A stretch of 64,000 nt of DNA, taken from NCBI GenBank assembly GCA_003049465.1, contig PYSS01000007.1:186001-250000 (forward strand), written 5' to 3'. Positions 22,047 to 33,208 of this stretch are shown here, one piece after another; position 1 is the stretch's first letter, and each line of letters begins with the position of its first letter. The notes under the pieces were generated by a model, which was given only the letters and a program-made list of their open reading frames with translations, made no database searches and had not been told where the DNA came from. Both the position numbers and the translations under genes were made by a program. This DNA comes from Magnaporthiopsis rhizophila. Taxonomy: Eukaryota > Ascomycota > Sordariomycetes > Magnaporthales > Magnaporthaceae.

Positions 22047-25000
22047 CCCTTTCGCTCTCAGCGAGCAGCAGCTGCAATGCACACACCCAAGGTGGGACAG
22101 GATCTGTGGGTGACGGGACTCGCCCCGGGAGTGGGAATTGATGGAGGGATGGCCCAGCGGGCCCACGCACGCCCGCGCCAATGTACCGACTTCCCCGCCG
22201 GGAGCGTGCCCTGGATTGGCTGGACAGAGTAGGGAGGGACCCAGCCGGGTGGGCACTGCTTCTGGGGCCCACTAATTGCACATGGCTGGGACATTCGAGG
22301 CTTTCCCAGTTGCGTTGCTGTGCGGCACGACCATGGGTGTAACAGCGGCCCCCATACTGTGTGCGCCTCGTCTGCCACTAGAGCCGGTGTAATACCGGCC
22401 GACCTTTGTGCTGGCCCTCTGGCGATGTTCCCTCTCGTTTCTCAACACAACCAGACCACATGTGCGTGCCCCGCCAGCCCGCACGGGTCCTGAGGTGACC
22501 ACCAGAAAGCTGTGGATGTGGGACGGAGGGGTATTTCGGCATGCAGCTCGCCTCTCTGTCTCTTCTGTCTTTCCCGTCCTTGTCCTTGCACGCAACACAA
22601 ACGGGCTGTGTTCTCCTTTTTTTTTTTTTTCTTTTTTTTTTTTCCTCTTTCTTATTATCCCCCCTGATTTGTCTCAATGGGCGGGCGGGCCATGGCCTGC
22701 AGACCTGGAAACCGATCGATGGGCGGCGCATTTTGTTTCGCCCTTCGCCGGGCGCCTCTGTTATGGCGCCAGCACGCCAGGGGGTGCCTGGACGATCCCT
22801 GCAATCTCAGCCCACATGCTGTCCGCATGGCTCCCTAGCTTCACAAGATCCTTTTTCGCCAATCAGCCCTGGGCCGCATCACAAACCAACTGGGGACAAG
22901 GGCTGGACCCGGTCAGCCTGAAAGGGGAAAGGGATCCACCGCCGATACAGCCGCTCTCCGCTGCCATGCGGTCTTTCGAGCAGTTCGGTTTGAGCTGGCA
23001 CAGGCTGTGCTCGCTGCTGGCATCCCCGCTTGCGCGACAAATGCACCCACCTTCTTTGGCCACAGTGTGGGCGTATTCAATCGCGTCTACCATATGCCTA
23101 ATCGCGCGTCGGTGGCTGCTGCACCAAGTGCTTTCACAAGTAAATGCCCGCCGTTTGCCCGTCAGAGGCTCCGGTCATGGATATCATCGACGTCAATGAG
23201 CAAACTGACCGGAACACCGCCGAACTTTGACCTCAGAAGACCCCCTTCTCTCCCTTGTCTTTGCCTTGTTCTGTTTTGTGCCCTCCCTGCCTCTGCTCCA
23301 AGGCACTGGAGACTATTTCCGCACGGAGTAAAAGTGACGTTGCCATAGCATGTATATGCTCCATTCCCACACACCCCCCTTGGATCCTTTGTAGCACCCA
23401 GGCTGAAAAAAAAGCGAGTCCGCCCTCGGCGTTGCACATATCTGAATGCTCACAAACAGCCATTGCGGCAGCTGGTCGCTGCTAGTAGCGCACCAACGCG
23501 CTCTCTTGGTCGATCGCCCACTTTCAGCACTGCGGAGTAAAATGCTTCCAGGCACGAAGCCGTAGCGTGTAGCGGTGGGGCCACGCTGGGGCGTGCGTTT
23601 GTAGGGCGGCTTCACCGCAATGCCGCTCCGGTGGCGAGTAAACACCCTAGCTCGGCAGGCGCGCCGTCCGGAGTCCATGTTGCTCGCCCTTCCTTCAGTG
23701 CCTTGTGCATGTATATTGTAGGGGGTGGGTGGATTGTCTTGTCTGGGACATGCTGATGTCGGGCACGACAAGTTTCCTCGCTCGATCGAACCGGGTTTTG
23801 CCCATCTCGAGGCTACGGCATTTTTTCACTTGGCTCGCCCGGACCAGCCCGTCACGGTGCCTCACACACCACTGGCACCTTTTGGCACCCTCCCGAGCAT
23901 CCATGCTGATCCATCTCTGAACGACTTGCCACCCTGTGCGCTCCGCGGCCCCCAGGTGTCCCAGAGTGCAACTGACACAAGCGAGAGCTGGGGCTGCTGG
24001 TTACGCGCCCTGGCCTGATTAACTGCCAGGTTTTCGATGTGTCTCCATCATCCTCAGCCTAGCACGGCTTGTGGGCCTCGCAAGCAAGTCAGTCCAGCGG
24101 AACGCCCTACTGATGGGACCAATAAACAAATAAACAAAACGAGAAACCCCAGGGTAGATCTTCCTCTTTCCGCCTGTTTGGCAACGTGCCGCGATCCCAA
24201 TAATCTCCACGAACCATGCATCCGAGCGGCGTGCGACCCACCGCGTGCCCTTGGTGTGCTTAGCCCAACAAAGGCTGGCGCAAGGGAGTACAATGCAGCA
24301 GCCACCGCGCCAATATCGTGCCGGCAATTTGCTTTCTGGGCATCCCGTGATCGTGTTCGCCATTGTTCACAAAAGCTCGTGTCTCCCTCAGGGCTTGACA
24401 CACGCATCAGCGGCTGATCAGCTCTGGAGCCGGGTCGTGCAGGGGTTAAGTGCACGAGCAATGCGCGGTGTGCGACCGGAGGACTCCTTTGCTGGCGCCG
24501 GCGGCGGCGCCGGTCCTGTCCTGCCGTTCCGAGGCTTCCACGCTTTACCGAGTACGTGCGTAGCGTGTGGGACCTTGAGGATCATTCCTTGGTAGTGATT
24601 TGCTTCGTTTCCAGTAGTGTCCGCCTGGCTGGTCCCCGAGTCGGCGATGTTCAACGCCACGCGCGCCACCGTGACATTGTCCCTTCGTGCCTGAAAAGGG
24701 ATTATGTGCCATGTTGTGATCGCCTCCGCATAAAACTCCTTTGACGCTCATGCCTTTTGGAGGCTGAGCTAGCGAGGCGCCAGCCTTAAGCCACATATAC
24801 TCAGCTCTCGTCCGGCTTGGCTTTGAAACACGGCTTTGGCCCTCGGGGTTCTTTCCAGGCGCTTAGTCTCCCTGCTGTCATGCGGGCAAGCTGCCGTTCG
24901 TCTATCCACGCCCGTTCCGGCCGTTAAATTCCTTGGTCGGTCAACGTGGATCCCTATCTCTGCGCCAACGAGTTAGAGACCGTGTGCGATCGACGGCCTC

Positions 25001-25050
25001 GCCGGCCCGCTTGCCCTGGAGGCCTTGGGAATGCAGCGTATAATCGGCTA

Positions 25051-25090
25051 GCACCTATCTAGGTAGGTGCCTATATACCTGGGTAGGTAA
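25051..25090. repeat. TAGGTA island
   Basis: It reads as clustered CTAGGTAGGTGCC and ACCTGGGTAGGTAA units, related to islands at 7674, 32671, 44083, 48483 and 48941. Confidence 0.65.
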
Positions 25091-26285
25091 ATGGCTGTCA
25101 GTGCCTGGCTATTATTATCCTCCTTTGGCCCCCTCCCCGTGACTCGAAAATCATCGCGATATCTGACCTCGCCTGCAACGGCGCCTCAGCCTCTCCTACC
25201 GTGGATATAAAGTTCAGTCCCAGCAACGCCCTGCGGCCCTGAGGCTTGCTTACGATCAAGTAACGATGGCTCAAGCCCACGGCGTTTTCCGATGGGTTGT
25301 TCTGGACCGGGACTCGGCACAGAACAGGATTGAGCCTCGTCGGTCGGATACACGCTATCGTGCCGAAATTTCCGACACCCAAACATCCCGGGCTAATCCC
25401 CTACATATGTAGGGATAACTCACCTTCATCACCCCCATGTGATATAATTCGTCCTAGGCAGATTCCCTTGGCACCGCCGCCTGGTTTCTGAGGTGAAGCA
25501 GGGACTCTATGAATGCCCTGCTGCAACCTCAGGCATGCGTCTGCCAATGATGTCATCCAACCACTGACTGCAGTGCCGGGCCGGGGTTCTCTTATTCTGA
25601 TGAGCCTTCTAATGTTTTCCAAGCTTGCATCTCGTGAAAGCAATGATAAGCTAGAGTGAACGGAGGAGGCCTGGCGCTGCCGGAAAGGGGTTCCAAGACT
25701 GGGACGATAGCGCAGGCTTCATGGCGACGAGATGTTGCACTTGGAGTAACATCGGTCGTCCCCCGCCTGGCCCAACTTGATCTTGGCTTCTGGAGGATGG
25801 CGGGTGGGGCTTTCAAGGCCATAATGTGCCCTGGCCCGGGCCTCGGATGAAGCATCGCCAGCCAGAGTGGACTGATGCACTCCCCTCAGCTGCAGAACGC
25901 ATCAAACTCAGCGAGTGGCCTTGTTAGAAAAGGCTCTTGGATCGCTCACCAGCGTCGTCGACTAAGCGGGCCGTGAGACCCACATATAGTGGAGACGTAT
26001 CCCGCAAAAGCCCAATTACTTGATCTAACACGCTGAGCGGGCGGGCTATCAGGAGCCACTTTGAAGATAATTTTTTTTCTGGCTCTGTGCTGCAATTTTT
26101 TTTTTTTTCTTGCGTCTCCATTCAGCGGCGCCTTCTCAAAAATCTTCCACCATCTGACCTCAGGCTCCCAATCAGCGAGACCTGTCCAAAGTATCTGCCT
26201 GTCCTAGGCATTGCAATCCTGGACTCGCCGCCCACCCCGTCGCATTCCGTGCGCTGAGAGCGACGTCTTGATAACCTTATCGAAA

Positions 26286-27491
26286 ATGTGAGCCGCCGCC
26301 CGCAATACAGGGGGAATAGCGTCTAGCCCTAAAACCACGATTCTGCCTGGAGGTACCTTGGGTGGTACTTTCCTGCATTCCGGAACTGGCTGCTAACACC
26401 GTCTGCTGAAAAAGGCACTCCATCCGCCGCGCCACTCTCCGAGCGGCTACCACCCATGCATCACGGGCGGTAGTTGCGACCCCGCGTTTGGCCTGGGCAC
26501 CGAAGGCCACCAGCTCCAACCTGCTCCTCTCTCCGGCCACCGTACTCTCGCGCTCCTTTGTTGCCACGCGCTGGCTGGCAAACCAAGTCGACTCGGCGGA
26601 CCAGGGAGAGGGTGCCAATGAGTACCAGGCGCCTGCAGAGGCGTCAGAGTCTGGCACCACCTCTGCAGGAGAAGGCAAGTCGGAACTGTCCCCGCCCCCT
26701 CGCTGCCTTTGCCTACAGGCGATCTAAATGCGCGGAATATACGACTAATCCGGTGCTCTTCCTGAAATGTAGGTGATAGAGTGGTCAAAGGGCAGGACAC
26801 CCCGTACGGACTGTTTGTCCGTAACCTTGTCTTCGACGCCAACGAGGAGCATCTTATGGATGCTTTCAGCAAGTACGGAGAGATTGTCAAGGTCTCGGTA
26901 GCGAGAGACGTTCGCGGTCTGAGTAGAGGGTAAGTTCCGGGATCAGCTCAATGCCATACATGTCACAAGTCGACAGTAGCCCGCCATTGCAGAATACCGG
27001 GTTGGCCTAACAGATAGGTGCACAGATATGCTTTTGTTTTCTTCACGAATGCCGAAGACATGAATAAGGCCGCCGCTGGCGCCAACGGTTCTTTCTGGCA
27101 CGGCCGCCGTATTCACGCCTCGCCACGCCTCAAGACGAACAGGGACCAGGACCCGAGCATGGATCGTCCTCGTGTGCCGCTGACGGAGCGGGTGCCCACG
27201 AAATCTCTGTATATCGGCAACATCCCGTACGAGACGACGGATGCCGAGCTCAACAAGCTCTTCCGGTCGCTGGATAACGTCACAGACGTGCGCATAGCCG
27301 TAGACCGCAGCACCGGCTGGCCGCGTGGGTTTGCCCATGCCGACTTCACAACGGAGGAGGCCGCGATGGCGGCAGGCGTGAAGCTTGAGGACATGACGCT
27401 GCTTGGCAGGCAACTGCGCATCGACTTTTCGCAGGGCAAGCGCGCCTCGCATGGCTCGCGGCCGCTTCGCCAGAGCGATGATGACCAGTGA
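26286..27491 (+). CDS. Two-RRM RNA-binding protein, probably mitochondrial
   Basis: Four exons are inferred: 26286-26287 (AT only), 26415-26674, 26773-26929, 27026-27491, total 885 bases, 294 residues. The start codon is split: AT, then a 127-base intron with a GTGAGC donor and CTAAC branch, then G followed by CAC TCC. The N-terminus (MHSIRRATLRAATTHASRAV) is Arg/Ala/Ser-rich without acids, a strong mitochondrial presequence pattern. Two RRMs follow: RNP2 GLFVRNLVF with RNP1 SRGYAFVFF across a junction, and RNP2 SLYIGNIPY with RNP1-like WPRGFAHADF. The second intron has a GC donor (GAAG then GCAAGT). A role in mitochondrial RNA metabolism is inference. Unless the intron is removed the frame has no ATG start, since a stop lies just upstream. 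Confidence 0.85.
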
Positions 27492-28274
27492 CCGATGAAG
27501 CCTGTTGGATGTAATATAGAACAAAGACCAAACAACCTCTTCCTTGCGGGCCCTAAAACTTGTTCGTCCCTGAGCAATGGCTTGTAGCTAACGTGTGAGG
27601 GATTCGAAAGGAGCGCCGCAGGCGTGTACGGATATGTAGCAAGAAAAGGAAAATCACATCGTTGTCAGGACATGGGAATGAAGGTATATCTAGGTAGCCA
27701 GCGAAGCCGAGTGGCTGATAATGCAGCCCCTTTACCCTTCATCCAATTCTTTTGCTTTGTCAATCCGCGCATTCCCTGTGGCGGACATGGGTGTGGATGA
27801 GCCGCCACTGCCTCGGTCGGGCTGGATTCCCCGCCGTGCTCCTTGGCCACGGGTGGGTCCCGCCAACGTAACCACAGCTTTGTTTGTCCACCAACCGCGG
27901 CACATGGCCCAGCATCTCCCCCACATGCCCATGGTCTAATGGTTGTTTACCTGCCGCCCACTGGCAAAGCCTCCGCAGGCGGCACCTTCCGGACTATTGC
28001 ATGCCTTGCTATTCGTTCGTGGCCAGTTCACCTCCACGCGCGCCATCGCCGGGCTGTGAGCGCTGCCACGACCAAAACAAAACAAAACGGAGAGAGAAGG
28101 GCACAAGAGAAGAAGAGGAGCCACACAGTCACTATCATCTCTCTCTGAGCCCTACCTACTCATCACACACACTACTGCCACAGCGCCGACACAGACCGGC
28201 GCACACAAGGCGGCGAGCCGGGCCCCTTCCGAAGCGTCCGCCACAGGTTTCTGCGGGGCGTTGCGTCTCCAAAC
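27492..28274. other. Intergenic region, PEX5 promoter
   Basis: 3' UTR of the RRM gene followed by the leader of PEX5. A TCTAGGTAGCC element is near 27688. No gene is seen. Confidence 0.45.
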
Positions 28275-30300
28275 ATGTCCTTCCTGGGCGGAGCCGAGTG
28301 CTCAACGGCGGGCAATCCGCTCAGCCAGCTCGCAAAGCATGCGCAGGGCGACCGGACCCTGCAGCGCGACAGGTTGGCGAATCGGGGACCTCACCCGCAA
28401 GATGCCTTCGTCACGGCGTCCGCCGGCCCTTCCCAAGATGAGGTAAGTCTCGCGGTGCCGAGCCGCCCGCCTTCGCCCCCTGCCGGCGTCGCTGCTAACC
28501 CGCGCCGCGTGACGGATTTAGGCCGTGGCCGCCTTCCTGAACCAGGCCGCGCCCATGCCCGAGATTTCCTTCGAACATGGGCCGATGGGCCACATCCACA
28601 TCGACCCGGCCCACGCCGTCCACATGCGTGCCAACTCAGCCTCACCGCACGGCGCCTGGTCCGATGAGTTCGCGAGCCACGCTGGTCCTGCAGCCGCGGT
28701 CTCGGCCGCGCCCTTCAGTCCTGCAGAGTTCGCCGCCTTCCAGCGTATGAACCAGTCCGGACCGGTGGCCTCGGCCGCATCCCCTCTCCAGCAACAGCAA
28801 CAGCAACAGCGGCCCCTCATGAGCAGCGGCTACTCGCCAGGCATAAGCATGGGGATGGGCATGCCCATGGGAATGGGAATGGGTATGGGAATGGGCATGG
28901 GCATGGGTATGGGCTACAGCTCCATGCAGCGGCCTCTATATCAGCCCATGTATCCCCAGCAGGAGCACCTCACGCGAACAACAGAAGAGGCCAGCGCCAA
29001 GGGAAAAGGTAAAGAGAAGGTTGTGGAGCTGGACGACCAAAAGTGGGAGGAGCACTTTGCCCAGATCGAGCTGGAGGACAAGCAGGCAAAGCAAGAGGAT
29101 GAAAGCCTGGCTATGGAGCCCGAGCTGGACAAGCTTGACAGCGAGCTCCTCCAATCCGAGACGGGCTTCGGCGACTTCGAGTCCATATGGAACGGGATCC
29201 AGGCTGGCAACGCCGACGCGGAGTTCCCAGGCGTGGTCGATTGGGAGCCGCAAAACGGGCGGCTCGGGCGTGCGCCGCCGCTCGAGGAGTACCTATTCGA
29301 GGAGGACAACATGTTCAAGAACCACCCGAATCCCTTCGACGAGGGCCTGCGAATCATGGAGGAGGGCGGGAACCTCTCGCTCGCTGCGCTGGCCTTTGAG
29401 GCGGCGGTGCAGGTGAACCCGGACCACGTCGAGGCTTGGGTGCAGCTGGGCTCGGCGCAGGCCCAGAACGAGAAGGAGGACGCGGCGATCCGGGCGCTCG
29501 AGCATGCCATCAAACTGGACCCCTACAACTCGGCCGCGCTCATGGCCTTGGCCGTGTCGTACACCAACGAGGGCTACGACAGCACCTCGCACCGCACACT
29601 GGAGCGGTGGTTGTCGGTCAAGTACCCGCTGATCGCGCCGCCGGAAAAGCTCTCGGCGGCGGCCGAGATGGGCTTCACGGACCGCCAGCAGCTGCACGAC
29701 CGCGTCACGGACCTCTTCCTCCAGGCCGCGCGCCTGGCCCCCGACGGCCAGCACATGGACCCGGACGTCCAGGTCGGGCTCGGCGTGCTCTTCTACGGCG
29801 CCGAGGACTACGCCAAGGCCGTCGACTGCTTCAGCGCCGCCCTGGCCTCGTCCGAGCAGGGCACCAGCAACCAGAGGGGGCAGGTCCATCTTCTGTGGAA
29901 CCGCCTCGGCGCCACGCTCGCCAACAGCGGCCGGAGCGAGGACGCGATCTCGGCCTACGAGAAGGCCCTGTCCATCCGCCCCAACTTTGTCCGCGCCCGC
30001 TACAACCTGGGGGTGAGCTGCATCAACATGAACTGCGAGCGCGAGGCCGCCGGCCACCTGCTCGCGGCTCTGGCCATGCACAAGGAGGTCGAGAAGAGCG
30101 GACGCGAGAGGGCCCGCGAGATCCTGGGCGCTGGCGCCATCTCGGACGAGCACCTCGACCGGCTCACGACGCAGAACCGCAGCACAACCCTCTACGACAG
30201 CCTCCGCCGCGTCTTTACCAGCATGGGTCGCCGCGACCTGGCCGACAGGGTCGTTCCTGGCGTCGATCCCGAGTCGTTCAGGGGCGACTTTGACTTTTAG
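28275..30300 (+). CDS. PEX5: Peroxisomal targeting signal 1 receptor PEX5
   Basis: PEX5 binds C-terminal SKL-type signals in the cytosol and ferries cargo to the peroxisomal docking complex. Two exons (28275-28442, 28522-30300) give 648 residues. The N-terminus MSFLGGAECSTAGNPLSQLA carries the conserved cysteine (Cys9) that is monoubiquitinated for recycling in characterised PEX5 proteins. WxxxF-type docking motifs WSDEF and WEEHF are present in the disordered half. The C-terminal half has tetratricopeptide repeats, e.g. NPDHVEAWVQLGSAQAQNEK, DPYNSAALMALAVSYTNEGY, DPDVQVGLGVLFYGAEDY, HLLWNRLGATLANSGRSEDA and RPNFVRARYNLGVSCINMNC. Unusual are a Gln run and a long Met-Gly dipeptide run (about 28848-28915) between the docking motifs. 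Confidence 0.97.
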
Positions 30301-30816
30301 AATAATCGTCGAGCCACCACCGTCCGCCGGGCCTCTCGCTAGGTGGACCGCAAAGTTTATACATGCCTTAAGGGCGCCTAGGTAGTTAGCGGTCACTCAT
30401 AACGTCTCAGTGCATCTGCAGAACTAAGCGCTGCTGTCGATACCCGTCCTTATTTAAACACTGCTACTGTTGCATCTCTTGAACGTGCCCTGCCGTTTTA
30501 CTGCTCGTCGCTGCCCTGATTCTTCGCATTCGTCTTGTAGTGTTCCACTCTCGTTGTCTTTTGAATACATGGATCCCTTGCTCAACATCCCCGGTTCGCG
30601 GTATGGACCTGCCGCAATTCATTTCAAAGAAGTACAGCGGGGACGAAATACATTCATCCATTGAATCCCTGGATCGCCTATGGCGATTGTCATAACAACG
30701 CGCGGGTAATTTGGTACCTAAGCAAACACCACACGCACCTGGGTGGGTGTGCTTTGCTTTCACCTCGCTTATATAAAAACAAAATCCTGAAAGGCCACAA
30801 AGAAAAACGGCGTTCT
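30301..30816. other. Convergent 3' region of PEX5 and the GNAT-like gene
   Basis: 3' UTR sequence of two converging genes. It contains a short CCTAGGTAG element at about 30378. No gene is seen. Confidence 0.45.
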
Positions 30817-32261
30817 TTACTTCTTCCTCCTGGTGCTCTCAAACTCCACCAGGATCGCCTCCAGCGCCATGGCCGCCTTCCTCTCGCCCTTCCTGAAGGG
30901 CCCGTTGAACATCTCGGGCAGGACCATGACGCTGTTGGCGTGCTCCTTGGCGAACCCGACCTCGGCGTCGCGGCCGCAGCGCTCGCGGGTGACGCGCACG
31001 GCCTCGCGCAGCATGTCGCCGCCCACGCCCTTGCAGCGGTAGCGGAGCTTTGTGGTCCAGGCGCGGATGACGCCCCTGCCGCCCTTGAGACTCAAGGTGC
31101 GATTTTTCCTGCGGCCGCCGCTGCCGGATCCTCCTCCGCCACCGCCGCCCGAGGGGGAGGAAGACGGCGAGGAGGAAGAAGACCCGGGCCGGCCGAGGGG
31201 CTCGAGGCGGAGGACGAGGGCGGCGATGAGCTCGTCACCGAAGCGGGCGCCGAGCACGATGTCCTCGGTGGCGAGGTCGGAGCCGTCGGGCACGGGGGCG
31301 TCATCGTCGGGCCGGGGGACGACGATGCCGGTGGAGGAGCGGGACAGGAAGCGCCAGCCGACGCCCTCGGCCAGCGTGATGTAGCGCGAGGCGAAGAGGC
31401 GCACGGCGACCAGGTACGACATGACGATGCCCGAGGCCAGCGTCAGCAGCAGGCCGGCGTCACGGCGGCCGCGGTGGGCCCAGGCGAACTGGTAGTCGAC
31501 GGCCAGGGCCAGGGCCAGGCCGGCCAGGCAGGCCGGGTGCAGGACCAGCGAGAGGGCGGCGCGCTGGCGCTGCTGTGCGACGCTGTCGGCCACGAGGCGC
31601 AGGGCCTCGACGCGGTCGGAGCGCTCCGTCAGGACGTCGAGCGAGAAGGGTGGGATGTCGTCGTCGTCGTCTAGGACTGCGGGCGCCGGCCTGCCGGGGC
31701 CGGTCTTGGCAGCCGTAGTAGCAGCATCGGAGCGGGCAGAGCTTGGTGAGGATTCGGAGGCGGCTTGGGTTTGTTGGCTCGTCGTCGTTTGCGGCTCGAG
31801 TAGGGGCGTGTTTACGCGCGAGGACATGGCCGAGGACGGTTGCACGAGGTTCGCGCGGAGGAAGGTGAAGAAAGCTGCCCGGGGAGAAGGCGGTCAGATT
31901 GGTGTTTTTGTCGAGCTCCTTCCTTTGACTCGCGCACTCGCCTGCCGCCGGGCGTTCAAGTGAGGGACTTCCATCCCTCAAATGTTGACTCGCGCGCTTC
32001 CAGCCCAACTTTGGCATCTCTTTTTTCCGATAATGGACAAAAGGAGGTGGAGGATCAGGTTGGGAGTTCGGGTATAAGCGCGAAAATAAGGCGCAAATGT
32101 TGAGATGGGATAAACAGGAGAAGAAAAAAAGAGAAAGAAAAAAAGAACAAAAACTCACCAGTGCTGGTTTTGAGGCCCGGCACATCGTTGATCCTGTCTG
32201 CGATGGAGTTTGGGCGACAGTTGCTGAGATCAAGCTCCGTGATGGCGACCATGTGGGACAT
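30817..32261 (-). CDS. Membrane-anchored GNAT-like acetyltransferase family protein
   Basis: Two minus-strand exons, 32261-32159 and 31874-30817, give 386 residues after removing a 284-base intron (GTGAGT donor, CGGGCAG acceptor). The N-terminus MSHMVAITELDLSNCRPNSI joins to FFTFLRANLVQPSSAMSSRV. Two hydrophobic segments, HPACLAGLALALAVDYQFAW and LLLTLASGIVMSYLVAVRLF, suggest a membrane hairpin. The C-terminal part has WTTKLRYRCKGVGGDMLREA, which fits the acetyl-CoA binding motif A (Q/RxxGxG/A) of GNAT enzymes, then VMVLPEMFNGPFRKGERKA. A low-complexity Ser/Gly loop interrupts the catalytic part. The layout resembles NAT8-like membrane acetyltransferases, but substrate and cell membrane are unknown. 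The short GTG-started version seen without exon 1 is not credible. Confidence 0.75.
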
Positions 32262-32670
32262 GATGTCGTAATTGGGCCCTGGAGGTGTGGTCGTGCTCGT
32301 GGCGGGGTTCGCTCGCTAGCTGAGAGGAGGTTGTCGCAGGCAATTTCGGGTCGTTTTTACGCTTGTCCCCGCCGTAGTTTTTGAACCCCTTGGCGACAGT
32401 CTGTCAGCACTCTGGTTCGCCAGTAACCCACCAAGACAATATCGGAGCCGGCAGCAGAGAAGAGAGGTGTGATCCAAGGGGGCTGGGTAAAGGGGACGAC
32501 GAGACTTACAGATTCAGAAGTAGTAGGGCATCCACATGGCCTTATAAGTATGTTGCAGAGTGTATGCCGAGTTACGGCTCGTAACCACGACACGTTTCTC
32601 GTCTGTAAGAGTCTAGAAGAGCGCGAGGACGAGGAGGCTGGGGGAGGCGGGGAAATGGTGTCAGGTAAAG

Positions 32671-32698
32671 ACCTAGGTAGGTAGGTAGGTAGGTAGGA
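32671..32698. repeat. ACCTAGGTAGGTAGGTAGGTAGG island
   Basis: An ACCTAGG core is followed by a tandem TAGG tetranucleotide run. It is the most regular member of the TAGGTA islands in this window. Confidence 0.75.
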
Positions 32699-33168
32699 GG
32701 TAGACAGCAAGGTTTGCAAAAAACAACGGCTCGGGAGGGACGGACGGATGGAGGGGATCCAAGCAAAGATAAATGCGAAGTTATCGAAACCCCCCACAGA
32801 GCAGCCCGCTGGTGAGGATCCTATCAGCCAAGGAGGACGAATAAGCAAGCCGGAGCAGCTGCGATACTTGACGGAACGGACAGACGGGACCGGGACCCCC
32901 TTGGATGGCAGGCTGCGCTGGTCATGGACGACGCGCAGCACACCCCTATGTATATCTTTGATACAACGGCGCGAGCTAGGGCGGCGAGCCGTCTGCCATG
33001 CACTGTCGACATGTCGCCAACAGCAACAGGAAACCATCAGAAACCCCCCATTTCATCTGGCATTTGTCTACCCCAGACGCCCCAGGGGGTGGCCCTTGCG
33101 GCGCCTGTTACTCTGCCACACCTCCCGTGGTGATGCGTTTCGTTCTCCCTTGCTTCTTTCTATGATGA

Positions 33169-33172
<4 letters not shown>

Positions 33173-33208
<36 letters not shown>
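33173..33208. repeat. T36 homopolymer
   Basis: Thirty-six consecutive T residues, with a second run of 22 T at 33593-33614. No associated element is recognisable. Confidence 0.9.

Larger units (their letters stand above)
20903..26285. other. Long gene-poor region upstream of bHLH and RRM genes
   Basis: About 5.4 kb without a supportable gene. Open frames up to 263 codons are present but lack domains, introns or consistent codon use. It contains a T40 run (22007-22046), interrupted T runs at 22617-22643, and a TAGGTA island at 25051-25090. A long promoter for the divergently placed bHLH regulator is plausible. No tRNA or rRNA signature was noticed. Confidence 0.5.

Noticed and set aside
22408..23199. 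A 263-codon plus-strand frame
   Set aside because: Includes a T-rich homopolymer (Phe run), no domain, and no consistent codon bias.
27929..27990. A-box-like GGTCTAATGGTT
   Set aside because: No B-box or stem pairing follows at the required distance.
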